Under the pieces are notes generated by a model. It was not told the origin of the DNA, made no database searches, and saw nothing but the letters and a program-made list of their open reading frames with translations. A DNA stretch of 64,000 nt from Gloeotrichia echinulata CP02 (GTDB lineage: Bacteria; Cyanobacteriota; Cyanobacteriia; Cyanobacteriales; Nostocaceae): positions 6,797,883-6,861,882 of the forward strand of contig CP051187.1 of NCBI GenBank assembly GCA_038087035.1, written 5' to 3'. Positions 1-9,665 of the stretch are shown piece by piece. The stretch's first letter is position 1; the number at the start of each line of letters is the position of its first letter. The position numbers were made by a program, and so were the translations under genes.

Positions 1-247
1 CTTTCTCTATGCGTTGACAGATATCTTGCACCGCTTGAGAACCTATTGATTGCCAAAATTGATGACGTTTTCTCAATTTGGCAATATGAGACTGGAGTTT
101 TGCACAGTTTAAGTGTTTGCCCCACATGCGATAGTACCGTTTATGTAGAGCAATACAATGGTTATAGATTATCCCTGCGGCGTTGATCATGCGTTTCAGG
201 TGTCTATTCCTTTTGTGTTCGTACAGCTTAAACTTTAGTGTAATCAT
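1..247 (-). CDS. tnpB: IS200/IS605-family TnpB (OrfB), N-terminal part, runs off the window
   Basis: The minus strand opens with ATG at 247 and reads MITLKFKLYEHKRNRHLKRM, then about 60 further residues with the N-terminal pattern of TnpB (short beta strand, basic helix, YNHCIALHKRYY, KLRKRHQFW). TnpB is an RNA-guided nuclease related to Cas12 that accompanies IS200/IS605 transposons. The gene leaves the window at position 1, so the RuvC catalytic region cannot be judged. A hairpin of the kind found at IS605 ends lies just upstream at 266-293. No tnpA is visible next to it, so this may be a tnpB-only element or a remnant. Confidence 0.8.
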   Translation of the reverse strand, partial: MITLKFKLYEHKRNRHLKRMINAAGIIYNHCIALHKRYYRMWGKHLNCAKLQSHIAKLRKRHQFWQSIGSQAVQDICQRIEK

Positions 248-263
248 GGCAATATTATATCAA

Positions 264-470
264 AGTCGCCCTAGAAGGGCGAGGCTTTAAACCCATTTCT
301 TTGGTAATTATCAGATAAAATTTTAACGGAATCACGGAAGTCCCCACCTTCAACGAAGTAAGGTGGGGATGGACAGTGGACGATGACGAAAACATCTTGA
401 GCCGACATCAACCGCCTGGTTGATTAGAGATCGGGATGGTTGAGGAATCGTCAGTGTTTGTGAGACAATA
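264..470. mobile_element. IS200/IS605-type end hairpins without a transposase gene
   Basis: A hairpin with arms around GCCCTAGAAGGGC lies at 266-293. It belongs to the same hairpin family as those at 3190-3215, 40858-40893 and 59121-59145. A second hairpin (CCCCACCTT...AAGGTGGGG) at about 341-368 is followed by ACCGC/GGTTGAT at about 409-424. This second block aligns with 37436-37535, next to the intact tnpA of the IS605 element inside the CAST. It therefore looks like an IS605 end that has lost its transposase. The 87-codon minus-strand reading frame across it (350-613) shows no protein family and is probably chance. Confidence 0.5.
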
Positions 471-1391
471 TTGATGGTTGTTGACCCACCCGAATGACTA
501 AGAGGCCACCCTTGGGGTATAAAGTATGTACTCGGCAGAGATCGCTTAAGCTGAAAACCTAGCTGGTTGACCATTGTCGTAAATCCAAGGCGAGTAAGAC
601 GAAAAGTAATCAAACTGTCGATAGAAGGCGGATAGCTGCGCGGGTTCTCTCTTGAGAAGATAAAGGTAGAAATACCAGAGACGCTGTGTAAGACTTAGAC
701 CGGATTTGGTTCCGCTTCCTCAGTAATGAGTACGCCCAACAGAGCAACGGCGAACGAGACGCGAAACGATGATGGTTGTTTCTTTTGAAGCTCCGGCTTC
801 AGCGGATCTTGCCGGAGTACTTCACATAACCTACTAAGCGAAGCGCGAGTCCTCCTCCCTTGCGTGTCTGTCTACGACGCGCTCCGCATTCGCGTAGCGT
901 CCTGCACTTAACGTAGAGAGTCTTTTAGATTTGTTCGGTTCACAAGGGGTCTGCAAGCTACCGAAAGAACAATCCAAAATCGAAAATTTAAAATCTAAAA
1001 TTGGCAGGGTCAATACAGTTTTGTATCAGTGCCATCACTGGAAAATATCAGCTTAAACTATACTGGCTTCACTTTGATTCGTCAATACCTTTGATGTAGC
1101 TTTATTCACAGGTAATAGATCTCAGCCCACAAAAAACAGGCTACACTCGATTCACAATCAACACAGCCAATTGTTAAATGCAAAATTAGTAGTGCCAAAA
1201 TCCTAGTGTGCTTGCTCTAAACTGTCATTATCGCACGGTAAAATCAGGGTTTTTGCCGTCATTTGCGGGACAGTAGGGTTAATCAACAGTAACTGAAAAG
1301 CTAACAATTGCTACCAATTAATCACTTATGCTCCGACGCCAAGTCATCTGCTATGAGTAACTACTTTGGCATTTGGCTGTAAAATACAATC
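471..1391. other. Intergenic, repeat-rich, no gene supported
   Basis: No convincing reading frame is seen. Contents are a Nostoc-type G+C-rich repeat at about 838-905 (GCGAAGCGCGAG, CGCGCTCCGCATTCGCGTAG), a degenerate A/T heptamer run at about 970-1002 (AAAATCGAAAATTTAAAATC), and unstructured A+T-rich DNA to 1391. Confidence 0.5.
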
Positions 1392-1572
1392 ATGATACTA
1401 GGATTCAAGACACAACTGAAGGTAAACAAACAACAACGTCTACTGCTGGCACAACACGCAGGAGTAGCCAGACACGCGTGGAATCAAGGTTTAGCATTAT
1501 GTCAACAGGTACTCATACATAATCGGACAAACCCTGATGAGAAAATTAAATTTCCTACAGCCATAGATTTAC
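1392..1572 (+). pseudogene. TnpB (IS605 OrfB) N-terminal fragment cut by a MITE
   Basis: The frame from ATG 1392 has the N-terminal TnpB pattern (LGFKTQLKVNKQQRLLLAQH, then AGVARHAWNQGLALCQQ). It runs about 60 codons and then enters the MITE at 1573, where it stops at 1589. No RuvC, zinc-finger or other downstream TnpB sequence is seen after the MITE, so most of the gene is gone. No active nuclease can be made from it. Confidence 0.7.
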
Positions 1573-1768
1573 GGTTCTTGCGTACTTAGCGTGCTTAATT
1601 ATTAATTAAAGTTTATAAATTTGCTTTAAAAGTAAGGCTTACAGGCGTTCATAATTTAATTTTTAGCAATATGATATAAAATACAGAAAATAATGGCTAT
1701 TATCTTAGCTCTGCAAGGGTTTCAAGCTGATTATTTAATAAATTCAGCACGCTAAGTACGGAAGAGCC
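1573..1768. mobile_element. 196-bp ISL3-derived MITE, copy 1
   Basis: It begins GGTTCTTGCGTACTTAGCG and ends with the inverted repeat CACGCTAAGTACGGAAGAGCC. These are the ends of the ISL3-type IS at 32860-34156. The interior has no coding capacity and matches the copy at 50019-50214 closely. The flanking 8-mers (AGATTTAC and GCATTTGT) do not form a target duplication. The copy interrupts a tnpB remnant. Confidence 0.85.
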
Positions 1769-1937
1769 GCATTTGTTAGCTTTTTTGGATCGGACTATTG
1801 CCTTCTACCCAAAAAACGATCATCATCAGATTACGGATAAAATGGGTCAGACTCCCTATTCGTCATTGGTATCCTCATAGGGGTGGGAGTGTTAATAAAA
1901 TTAAGTCACTTCGGACTGAAACCAGAAAGGGGTTTAA

Positions 1938-2759
1938 ATGGCTGACATAGTATCAGTTTCCCGCATGGATTTAGCCCAGCGTCGGAAAAAATTACGACAG
2001 CAGCGGCAGATGAAAATTCTTCAAGCTATTTGGCGAACTGTTGCCATTAGTGGTTTGGCGGGTGGTTTGTTGTGGGTGGCTATCCAGCCCATGTGGGTGC
2101 TAAATGCTCCCAAACAAATTGTGATGAAATCAGGCAATCAATTACTGACACAAGAGGCGATCAAGTCACTGCTAGTGTTATCCTATCCCCAGTCATTATG
2201 GCGGATTGAACCGTCGGCGATCGCCAACTCTTTGAAGCAACAACCGACTATTGCTCAAGCAACCGTTAGTCGTCGCTTGTTTCCGCCTGGATTAATCATC
2301 GAAATTCAGGAACGAGTACCTGTAGCAATGGCTCAAATGAGCAAGGAGCGAAATCCTAGCAATAAACAAGTATCTACCGGCTTACTAGATGCAAGTGGGG
2401 TTTGGATGCCGTTAGAAAAATACACGTCACTTAATCCCACTGTCAAATTACCCACTCTCAAAGTTATTGGTTCCCCGGAACAATACCGACCCTACTGGAC
2501 TAAACTTTATGAAGCTGTCAGTCAAAGTTCCGTAAAAGTCACCGAAATTGATTACCAAGATCCAACGAATGTAATTTTTAAAACAGAACTAGGGAATGTG
2601 CATCTTGGTGCTATGAGTTCCCAGTTGCCTCAACAAATCAAGGTACTCGCCCAATTGCGATATTTACCCACGAAACTAAATTCTAGTCAAATAGAGTACA
2701 TTGATCTCAAAAATCCGCAAACTCCATTAGTACAAATGAACCAAAAAACCAAAAAATAA
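1938..2759 (+). CDS. ftsQ: Cell division protein FtsQ/DivIB
   Basis: The 273-residue protein has a basic cytoplasmic N-terminus (about residues 1-30), one membrane segment (about 33-52) and an extracytoplasmic POTRA-like domain. The domain shows the family pattern: SGNQLLTQEAIKSLL, LWRIEPSAIANSL, ATVSRRLFPPGLIIEIQERV. FtsQ links early and late divisome proteins at the septum. An AGAAAGGGG Shine-Dalgarno lies about 5 nt before ATG 1938. Cyanobacteria commonly have ftsQ upstream of ftsZ, as here, but the two are separated by almost 2 kb holding a 393-bp repeat. The genes expected upstream (murC/murB) are not in this window; IS debris lies there instead. Confidence 0.93.
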   Translation: MADIVSVSRMDLAQRRKKLRQQRQMKILQAIWRTVAISGLAGGLLWVAIQPMWVLNAPKQIVMKSGNQLLTQEAIKSLLVLSYPQSLWRIEPSAIANSLKQQPTIAQATVSRRLFPPGLIIEIQERVPVAMAQMSKERNPSNKQVSTGLLDASGVWMPLEKYTSLNPTVKLPTLKVIGSPEQYRPYWTKLYEAVSQSSVKVTEIDYQDPTNVIFKTELGNVHLGAMSSQLPQQIKVLAQLRYLPTKLNSSQIEYIDLKNPQTPLVQMNQKTKK

Positions 2760-2841
2760 ACTCCCGCAATCTTTAGAAATATCAGGCAATGTATCTCAAG
2801 CTCCAAGCGCATCCAGAAGTTTTATGCTGATAAATATATTT

Positions 2842-3234
2842 TTGACACTCTCCTGCCTTTAGGCGAGGAGATTCTTTAAAAGGAGATACCAGGAATGGCA
2901 TTGCTCGTACCACAACTCCCAGAACCGTTTACCCGTATCCCGGTGTCATGCGATGCGCGGTGTCAATTGCGCCTACTCCCTCCAAGCAGTGCGTAAACTG
3001 CCCATTGGGTCTACTTATCGTATGCTTGTTACTCACTCACTTAATTGTCCTTGCTTGTGGGGGCTGGGACTGGAGTACAGAGTACCGAATTACCCATGTA
3101 GAGTAACAGCCTTTTAACCAGAACGTCCCGCCACTGGGAGTTTCACCCACCAATTAAGGACCTAGTGGCTGTGCTGATTATACCATGTAAAGCCGTCCTA
3201 GAAGGACGGGGTTTGGGACCCATTTTTCTGATGA
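2842..3234. repeat. 393-bp dispersed repeat, copy 1
   Basis: It starts TTGACACTCTCCTGCCTTTA and ends at TTTTTCTGATGA. The copy at 50309-50701 has exactly the same length and, by eye, only three substitutions. The left end carries a hairpin around CTCCTGCCTTTAGGCGAG and the right end the hairpin GCCGTCCTAGAAGGACGG. Such subterminal hairpins are typical of IS200/IS605 ends, so this is probably a non-autonomous relative. No reading frame is supported. Confidence 0.8.
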
Positions 3235-4706
3235 TTGTCAGTTTTTCCGTAACCCAGACAAAAGTCGGCGTTAACTTCTAATTAAAATGGGACAATGACT
3301 CAAAAAAGCTCCTTTGGAAGGAAATAATACTTAATTGTTACCCTGACATCTAGTGATGGGGTGCAAAATGTTAGACAATCTGATGATGGATGGCATCTGC
3401 AGCCCAAAAGGTCTTTTGTCTACCCTATCTTCGACTGAACCCAGAGTATAAAAGAGAAAATTTTGTTTTTCATGAAAATTTAACTCTTAATAAACACAGG
3501 GTACAGGTTACTCTTAACGGAATAGAAGGGAATGAGAAGTTTTTTCTATTCGTTGCTTGCGTGTAAAAGCGCTAGTTCAGAGGTTCACAAGGAGAAGAAA
3601 CTAGTATAGACGCTCTCCGGGCGGCTTTCTAGGAGGTGGAGGGTTTGTGCCGCCACAACCTCTGTGTTGAGGTCACTGGTGTAGATTCGCGAAGAGTAAC
3701 TTCCTGTAGAAACAACGGGTTTCGTTGTGATCAATTGTGCCTCGAAGATACTTCCAATGCTGGTCTGGCTCAGTTTCTGGGCGTAACGGGAAACGCGGCT
3801 ACAATTTCTGTAAGGGCTGCTGTTGGCAGGTCGATGCTGACTTCAGGGTGCAGCTATCCTTATGGAGTTGTCAAGCATCTTGGGCACACCTGGTTTGTTA
3901 ACGGCACTAATAAGGGTTCCTATAGGGTAAAATATTGCTCCAACCAAGTATCCTTTAAGGTACATTAAACGGCAAATAATTCAGGGTTTTCTATAAACTG
4001 ACAGGCAACTTTTTCTTTGCGTCCAACTTCAGGATAGGTAAGTAGAAGGCTGATTTTTTGTCTTCAAAGTGCAATCATCCCCAATGGTAAAACCTATGAA
4101 CCTTATGATTAAGGCAGACAAGACGCGCCACGGCGCGTCTTTACAAGTTATACTATCTGCTCATAATTTTGGGTATGGAGTGGCTTGTACAGGGATTACC
4201 GATCGACCATTACCGTCACAGTTGTCTTGGGACGCCAATGCTGAAACCAGAAAGAATTTTTCTTTTCAGCAATATTCCAGGGATTTATGTTTTAAACTAT
4301 ACGGAATTTCCACGGAATTTGTGGCGGTCAAGGAAAAAAAGTCAACACTGTTTAGTTGTAAAGTTAATGACAAATCTAAATTTTTAGTAGAGATAGGAGG
4401 ACATTGGGAATGCCAAGGGGATGCCGAACTAAATTGGCAAGATGGAAATGAAGATATTAATCTCTGGTTGAAGTTATACAGATTTATTTTAGGTAAATGT
4501 CGGTATACTTCTCTAGAATTGGTTGTGCGATCAGCAGCGTTAACTCCTGATCACATGACGAACTTTCGCACTGGCAATCCTGTTAGGGTTGGAAGTAGTG
4601 AGAACAATAAAAAACAGTGCCATAGCTTGTGGCAGTGTCAAAATCAAGTTGGCTCTGAGGTGAATTACACCTGAAAAAGTCGTTTATCTACCCTTTCACA
4701 AATCCA
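3235..4706. other. ftsQ-ftsZ intergenic region, no gene supported
   Basis: Open frames exist at 3636-3968 (110 codons) and 4069-4674 (201 codons, running through a hairpin at 4120-4142). Neither resembles a family I know. The second is Cys/Trp-scattered, has a competing frame at 4169-4387, and lacks a clear ribosome-binding site. I treat the region as a long leader or intergenic stretch upstream of ftsZ. It could contain ftsZ promoters, but I cannot place them. Confidence 0.45.
4120..4142. terminator. Hairpin resembling a terminator
   Basis: AAGACGCGCC and GGCGCGTCTT pair perfectly around a 2-nt loop. Only a short T run follows, so it may be a structured repeat rather than a true terminator. 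It lies about 560 bp before ftsZ. Confidence 0.4.
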
Positions 4707-5993
4707 ATGACACTTGATAATAACCAAGGGCTTACCTATAAAAACTCCCAATCTGTCGGGCAACCAGGATTCTCACTGGCTGTTAACTCGACCAACCCTT
4801 TTAATAGCTCTGGGCTGAACTACGCCCAAAATCATGACGGGAAGAAGATTACTACTGACATTCACCGCATTGGCGAAATTGTTCCCGGTCGAGTCGCCAA
4901 TATTAAAGTGATTGGTGTCGGTGGCGGCGGTGGCAATGCTGTTAACCGCATGATTGAGTCGGACGTTAGTGGCGTAGAATTTTGGTCAATTAACACCGAT
5001 GCTCAAGCTCTGACCTTAGCTGGCGCACCTAGTCGATTGCAAATAGGACAGAAGTTGACGCGGGGTTTGGGTGCTGGTGGTAATCCGGCTATTGGTCAAA
5101 AGGCGGCTGAGGAATCACGGGACGAAATAGCCACAGCTTTAGAAGGTGCTGATTTAGTATTTATCACCGCTGGTATGGGGGGTGGCACAGGAACGGGTGC
5201 TGCGCCGATTGTCGCGGAGGTAGCTAAAGAAATGGGCGCTCTCACTGTTGGGGTGGTGACACGTCCATTTGTGTTTGAGGGACGCCGCCGTACTAGCCAA
5301 GCAGAGCAAGGCATTGAAGGATTAAAAAGTAGGGTAGATACGCTGATCATCATCCCCAATAACAAGTTGCTGGAAGTGATCCCCGAACAAACTCCTGTGC
5401 AAGAAGCTTTTCGTTATGCAGATGATGTACTACGTCAAGGGGTACAAGGTATTTCTGATATCATTACGATCCCTGGTTTGGTTAACGTTGACTTTGCTGA
5501 TGTGCGAGCTGTGATGGCAGATGCAGGATCGGCCTTGATGGGCATCGGCGTGAGTTCTGGAAAATCTAGAGCTAGAGAAGCTGCGATCGCCGCTATTTCA
5601 TCGCCCCTACTAGAATGTTCGATTGAAGGAGCTAGAGGCGTTGTATTTAATATTACTGGTGGTAGCGACCTGACGCTCCATGAGGTTAATGCTGCGGCTG
5701 AAACAATTTATGAAGTTGTTGATCCCAACGCCAATATTATTTTTGGAGCGGTGATTGATGACAGGCTCCAGGGTGAGGTAAGAATTACTGTCATTGCTAC
5801 TGGGTTTACAGGTGAAGTGCAAACAGCACCACAACAAAACGTAGCTAATGCCAGAGTGGTAACACCACCTCCAAAACGACCCCTATCACAGCCACCAGCT
5901 GTTAATCCCCCAGCACCAATTCCCGAACCTCAACATAAACCTGTATTGGATATTCCTGATTTTCTGCAACGCCGGCGGACACCACCTAAATAA
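4707..5993 (+). CDS. ftsZ: Cell division protein FtsZ
   Basis: The 428-residue tubulin-like GTPase polymerises at midcell to form the division ring. It has the N-terminal G-box GVGGGGGNAVNR (about 70-80), the tubulin signature GGGTGTGAAP (about 158-167), the T7 synergy-loop region NVDFADVRAVM (about 265), and a proline-rich linker. It ends in DIPDFLQRRRTPPK, matching the conserved C-terminal peptide that binds FtsA/ZipN-type partners. The first 60 or so residues are a poorly conserved extension, usual in heterocystous cyanobacteria. ATG 4707 gives that extended form; an internal start is possible. Confidence 0.97.
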   Translation: MTLDNNQGLTYKNSQSVGQPGFSLAVNSTNPFNSSGLNYAQNHDGKKITTDIHRIGEIVPGRVANIKVIGVGGGGGNAVNRMIESDVSGVEFWSINTDAQALTLAGAPSRLQIGQKLTRGLGAGGNPAIGQKAAEESRDEIATALEGADLVFITAGMGGGTGTGAAPIVAEVAKEMGALTVGVVTRPFVFEGRRRTSQAEQGIEGLKSRVDTLIIIPNNKLLEVIPEQTPVQEAFRYADDVLRQGVQGISDIITIPGLVNVDFADVRAVMADAGSALMGIGVSSGKSRAREAAIAAISSPLLECSIEGARGVVFNITGGSDLTLHEVNAAAETIYEVVDPNANIIFGAVIDDRLQGEVRITVIATGFTGEVQTAPQQNVANARVVTPPPKRPLSQPPAVNPPAPIPEPQHKPVLDIPDFLQRRRTPPK

Positions 5994-6718
5994 TCTCCAG
6001 ATTTCGGTTTTGAGATTTTAGATGATTTTCAAGTCTCGGATCAGGTTCAATGCTGTATACAATCTGCTAGTTCTAGGGTTTTACCTGAGGTAGGAGTCAG
6101 CTTGTGGTTATCCCCAAAGATCTCCATTGTTGATCACACTCCTCAAAGCTAACCACGAACAAAATTAATTTGGGCACGAGTCTACTGGCTTGGATGTCAG
6201 TGGCTTTGCTGGGAACAAAAAGCCTTAAAGGGATTGGGAAAGAAATATTTTCATCCCTTGGTTGTGTACGAAATACATCGATATCTCTCCTAAAAGCAGC
6301 AATACTTGACTGATTAGGAATGCCCTCTCTCGTTCTATATCTGTATCTTGCAGGTATATGCTTTGGTTCAGTTAATTTGCATAAATTCCGGGGCTAAAAC
6401 CATTGTGATTACTCGATTTTGACTAAGTTGAATTTTGAATTTTGAATTTTGAATTGCTTATCTGTCCTTGGAGATTAACGCTTCCCTGACTCGGCTGGTC
6501 TTTGAACTCATAGCGATATTTCATCGCAGCAAGATGAATATCAGCATCATCTACTGCTGTCATTTCTAACTTGTCTGCCATTATCTAAGCTTGCCAAGAT
6601 GCCAGAAAATTATATAGATAGATGTCGCCCAAACCTTTAATTAACAACTGGTTTTATCGCCTAGACTCACCACCGGCTTCTGGTAGGGTGTAAAGACACG
6701 ATAAAAAGTAAATTATTT
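5994..6718. other. Intergenic between ftsZ and gshB (convergent), with a heptamer repeat
   Basis: No gene is seen in 725 bp. A tandem TTTTGAA heptamer run lies at about 6428-6456, of the long tandem heptamer type common in Nostocales. The rest is unremarkable A+T-rich DNA between two converging genes. I find no strong terminator hairpin. Confidence 0.5.
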
Positions 6719-7711
6719 TTATTTTTGGGTTTTTAAAGTCTGTTCAAGCCATTGAATAACTTGATGACCAAGACTAATACTATCTAGTCGGTCGATTTCC
6801 CGAATTCCTGTGGGACTGGTGACGTTGACTTCGGTCAGGTAGCCGCCAATAACGTCAATACCCACAAAAATTAAGCCGTCTTGGCGTAATTTTTCAGCGA
6901 TTTGGCTACAGGTTTCATACTCCCTTGGCGTAATTTCGGTTTGAGCGACAGTACCACCAGTGGCCATATTATTGCGAAAGTCGCTACCACTAGACAGGCG
7001 ATTGAGGGCACCAATTGGTTCGCCATTCAGGAGGATAATCCGCTTGTCTCCCTCTTTTGCTGCTGGTAAATAGGTTTGTACCATGACTGGTATTCGGCCT
7101 TGGAAGGTACTGAGTTCGACAATCGAGTTGAAATTGCGATCGCCTGATTGTAAAAATAAAATCCCTTCTCCAGCTTTGTTACCCAGTGGTTTGAGAACCG
7201 TTGCCCCTTTTGCCGCCACAAATTGCCGGATAATCTCCTTATCAGCACTGACAATGGTTTCTGGAATCGCATTGGTAAACTGGAGGGCATACATTTTTTC
7301 GTTTGCCCCGCGAATACCACTAGGACTATTAATCACTAGGGTTTTGTTTTGGTCTATGTAATCCAGAATATAGGTCGCATAGAGATAGGAATCATTGACT
7401 GGTGGATCTGTCCGCATGAATACGGCATCCATTGTTTCCAAGGAAATTAAGGAGCTAGCGCCCAATTTATACCAAGGATTGGCCGCTTTCCACCGTCCCT
7501 CCACCAACTGAACTGGTACAAGTTCTACTTGCTGTACGATAGCCCAAGCTTTGCTGTCTACCACACACAGCAGGTTTGCCTGTGTCATCCAAATTTCATG
7601 ACCCAATATTTGGGCTGCTTCCATCAGAGCAACACTGGTATCATGACATGGGTCAAGTTGATGGATGGGATCAATGATAAAAGCGAGTTTCACGGTTTTT
7701 GCCTCAATCAC
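6719..7711 (-). CDS. gshB: Glutathione synthetase
   Basis: This ATP-grasp enzyme joins gamma-glutamylcysteine and glycine. Visible blocks are KLAFIIDPIHQLDPCHDTSV, DAVFMRTDPPVNDSYLYATY, INSPSGIRGANEKMY, the ATP-grasp lysine region TVLKPLGNKAGEGI, and FVGIDVIGGYLTEVNVTSPT near the C-terminus, with its metal-binding Glu and Asn. Family proteins usually begin at KLAFIIDP, so the GTG at 7693 is a likely alternative to ATG 7711. It follows grxC by 77 bp on the same strand, a gene pair common in cyanobacteria, and the two are probably co-transcribed for glutathione synthesis and use. Confidence 0.95.
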   Translation of the reverse strand: MIEAKTVKLAFIIDPIHQLDPCHDTSVALMEAAQILGHEIWMTQANLLCVVDSKAWAIVQQVELVPVQLVEGRWKAANPWYKLGASSLISLETMDAVFMRTDPPVNDSYLYATYILDYIDQNKTLVINSPSGIRGANEKMYALQFTNAIPETIVSADKEIIRQFVAAKGATVLKPLGNKAGEGILFLQSGDRNFNSIVELSTFQGRIPVMVQTYLPAAKEGDKRIILLNGEPIGALNRLSSGSDFRNNMATGGTVAQTEITPREYETCSQIAEKLRQDGLIFVGIDVIGGYLTEVNVTSPTGIREIDRLDSISLGHQVIQWLEQTLKTQK

Positions 7712-7788
7712 CAGGAAGGTTAATGATTATTCTCTTTAGATTATCTCCTGATGTTCTGACCGATTGACACTTGCTTTTATGGAAAAAA

Positions 7789-8058
7789 TTACACAGCCTT
7801 AGACGCTAGTAGCTCATCAAGCTCGCCTTTAGTTTCTAAATCGTGGATATCATCACAACCCCCAATATGTTTATCATTGATGAAAATTTGTGGTACTGAA
7901 CGGCGTCCATTTGCCCGTTGAGCCATTTTAGCTCGTGCTTCGTCATCTCCATCGATGCTGTATTCGATGAATTCCACCCCCTTGTTGTTCAGCAAACCTT
8001 TGGCACGGATGCAAAAAGGGCAAGTCCTCCAAGTGTAGATTTCTACTTTGGCAGTCAT
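7789..8058 (-). CDS. grxC: Glutaredoxin 3 (dithiol)
   Basis: This 89-residue thioredoxin-fold protein has the active site CPFC (residues 14-17), the cis-Pro region RRSVPQIFINDKHIGGCDD that binds glutathione, and a C-terminal helix. It reduces protein disulphides and glutathionylated proteins with glutathione. Its length is normal for GrxC. It is the first gene of the grxC-gshB pair, and ATG 8058 fits the family start (KVEIYTWRTCPFC). Confidence 0.95.
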   Translation of the reverse strand: MTAKVEIYTWRTCPFCIRAKGLLNNKGVEFIEYSIDGDDEARAKMAQRANGRRSVPQIFINDKHIGGCDDIHDLETKGELDELLASKAV

Positions 8059-8564
8059 AAAGTCCTCTACTTGATTTAGTACTTCTTAATTTTAGAACCT
8101 TGGCACTGGCGATAGCCGCTTGATGCCTTTTTGCTCTCAACCTCAAAAGCGGCTAAGTAGATATGTCTAAAGGACTTCCAAATCAACAGTCAACCGTCAT
8201 CAATAATTTTTTGACTCTAGACTTTTAACTATAGTTATGGATTTGTGACTCTAGCTAATATTTATTTGATTTGCATCTTACGAATTAATTATATTCAGCT
8301 TGGAATACTATTAACTTCAGAAATAACACTGAGATTAAATTAACATCCAAAAAAATATTCAGTATTTACCACTAAAAAATATGTAGTGAATATACGGTTG
8401 TATATGGCGGATAATTAACCATTTCCTGGTTTGATCAGAAGAAGCGGCGCTTTTTCGTCGGATATAGCTCGTCGAAATCAGCACCGCTATGTATTGATTT
8501 GATGAATTTTAGAGAAATGTATCTAATCTAGAAAGGGTCGATTCGGTGTCTTTCCGTATACATC
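8059..8564. other. Intergenic, no gene supported
   Basis: This A+T-rich stretch lies between grxC and the oxygenase locus. An inverted-repeat structure (GCGGCGCTTTTTCGTCGGAT ... CGAAATCAGCACCGC) occurs at about 8443-8490. No reading frame or RNA family is recognised. Confidence 0.45.
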
Positions 8565-8783
8565 TTAAACACGAGGCTTTTTCTTCAGGAGTCTGAGCGT
8601 ACCCACAACAAATAAGCCTAAGCTGGAACTAATAATATTAGACTTATACTGCCAACCACCTTGCAAGTTAGCAACTGATACATCTGTAGGTTGTGTGGCA
8701 ACAGTAGAATCCTTTGGGTAGACCTTGGAACCTATGCCTAGGCTTGCGCTCTGAAGATTTAAGGAGTTTGATGCTGAATTTGC
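8565..8783 (-). other. In-frame 72-codon extension after the oxygenase stop, with a C-terminal membrane segment
   Basis: Directly after the TAA at 8784-8786 the same minus-strand frame stays open for 72 codons to TAA at 8565-8567. The translation ends in a hydrophobic segment and a basic tail (SLGLFVVGTLRLLKKKPRV), like a membrane anchor. It has no ATG. It could be the 3' end of a decayed separate gene, a suppressed or read-through extension of the oxygenase, or coincidence. The oxygenase itself ends where its family usually ends, which favours the first explanation. Confidence 0.3.
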
Positions 8784-9665
8784 TTATCGACGCACCCAGC
8801 CGTTGATGGTAAATCTACTATCACTAAAAGCTTTAAGAGGACAACTAACTGGTCGTACTTCGTGCATATAGCGGCTGAGGAAGAATACAATGCTGTTGTT
8901 GCGAGGTTCCACTGTTTTGAAAGTATCAGCACTTACATAAAAGTTATTGACAATCTTGCTATCGTAGATGACTAATTCACCACCTGAAAAAGGCTTGGGT
9001 TCTTGATAAAAGTAATAAACGTAGGTGAGTTCTCTTGTTGCTGTATCTCGGCTACCGTTATCGTTATGAATTTTGTAATAATTGCCATCATTGTGTGCAG
9101 TTAGTTGGCTTTCGATTTGAGATATGGTAAATGATGGTAGCCCTAATTTGCTCATTACATTAGGAATGGTCTCTAGAATTCTACTTAATATCAGTTCCTG
9201 AGATTCAGAAAAAGAGTAAAGAACGAAAGATTTACGATAATCAACATCGTTTGTAGAAGTGCTAGTTGGGATAAAATCCGATTCTTTTTCTAGAACGTAT
9301 TGGATTAAGCGTTGATGTTGTTCTGGTTGGAGAAAATTATCTATTTGGATATAATAAGAAGGTATAATATCCTCAGCTTGAGGTTTTACTTCCTCAATTT
9401 GCTGTACCAAAATTGGTGGTTCTGTAACTATGCCAATAAGGTTTTCGCTAGCAAAACACAAAACAGAATGTCCTGCATTTATGGGAATTTGAAATAACCC
9501 ATTACTAGTAGATTCTTGCTTGTAAGCACGAGCTACAATAATTTTCAATAGATTATGGAGTAAAGGTGCATCTGATTTTAAATAAACGGTGTATTCATGT
9601 CCTCCAGCTAGAAGAAGCTGAACTTTGACATCTTTGGATTCTAGTGGCTGCGGGGCTGATTGCAT
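8784..9665 (-). CDS. 2OG-Fe(II) oxygenase (prolyl 4-hydroxylase type)
   Basis: The 293-residue protein has a variable N-terminal third (about 1-100) and a P4H-type double-stranded beta-helix. Metal ligands are visible as the HxD motif in YYKIHNDN and the distal His in SRYMHEVRPV. RFTINGWVRR supplies the Arg that binds 2-oxoglutarate. Family members use Fe(II), O2 and 2-oxoglutarate to hydroxylate peptides or small molecules; the substrate here is unknown. It stands alone, with intergenic repeats upstream. ATG 9665 is the only good start. Confidence 0.85.
   Translation of the reverse strand: MQSAPQPLESKDVKVQLLLAGGHEYTVYLKSDAPLLHNLLKIIVARAYKQESTSNGLFQIPINAGHSVLCFASENLIGIVTEPPILVQQIEEVKPQAEDIIPSYYIQIDNFLQPEQHQRLIQYVLEKESDFIPTSTSTNDVDYRKSFVLYSFSESQELILSRILETIPNVMSKLGLPSFTISQIESQLTAHNDGNYYKIHNDNGSRDTATRELTYVYYFYQEPKPFSGGELVIYDSKIVNNFYVSADTFKTVEPRNNSIVFFLSRYMHEVRPVSCPLKAFSDSRFTINGWVRR

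Noticed and set aside
350..613. 87-codon minus-strand frame
   Set aside because: It overlaps an IS605-type end hairpin, has no family features, and the same DNA aligns with a non-coding end region at 37436-37535.
3636..3968. 110-codon frame upstream of ftsZ
   Set aside because: No recognisable domain, odd Cys/Gly-rich composition and no clear neighbours in an operon. Possible, but not supportable.
4069..4674. 201-codon frame upstream of ftsZ
   Set aside because: It runs through a perfect hairpin at 4120-4142, competes with another frame, and shows no conserved motif. It is treated as leader or intergenic DNA.
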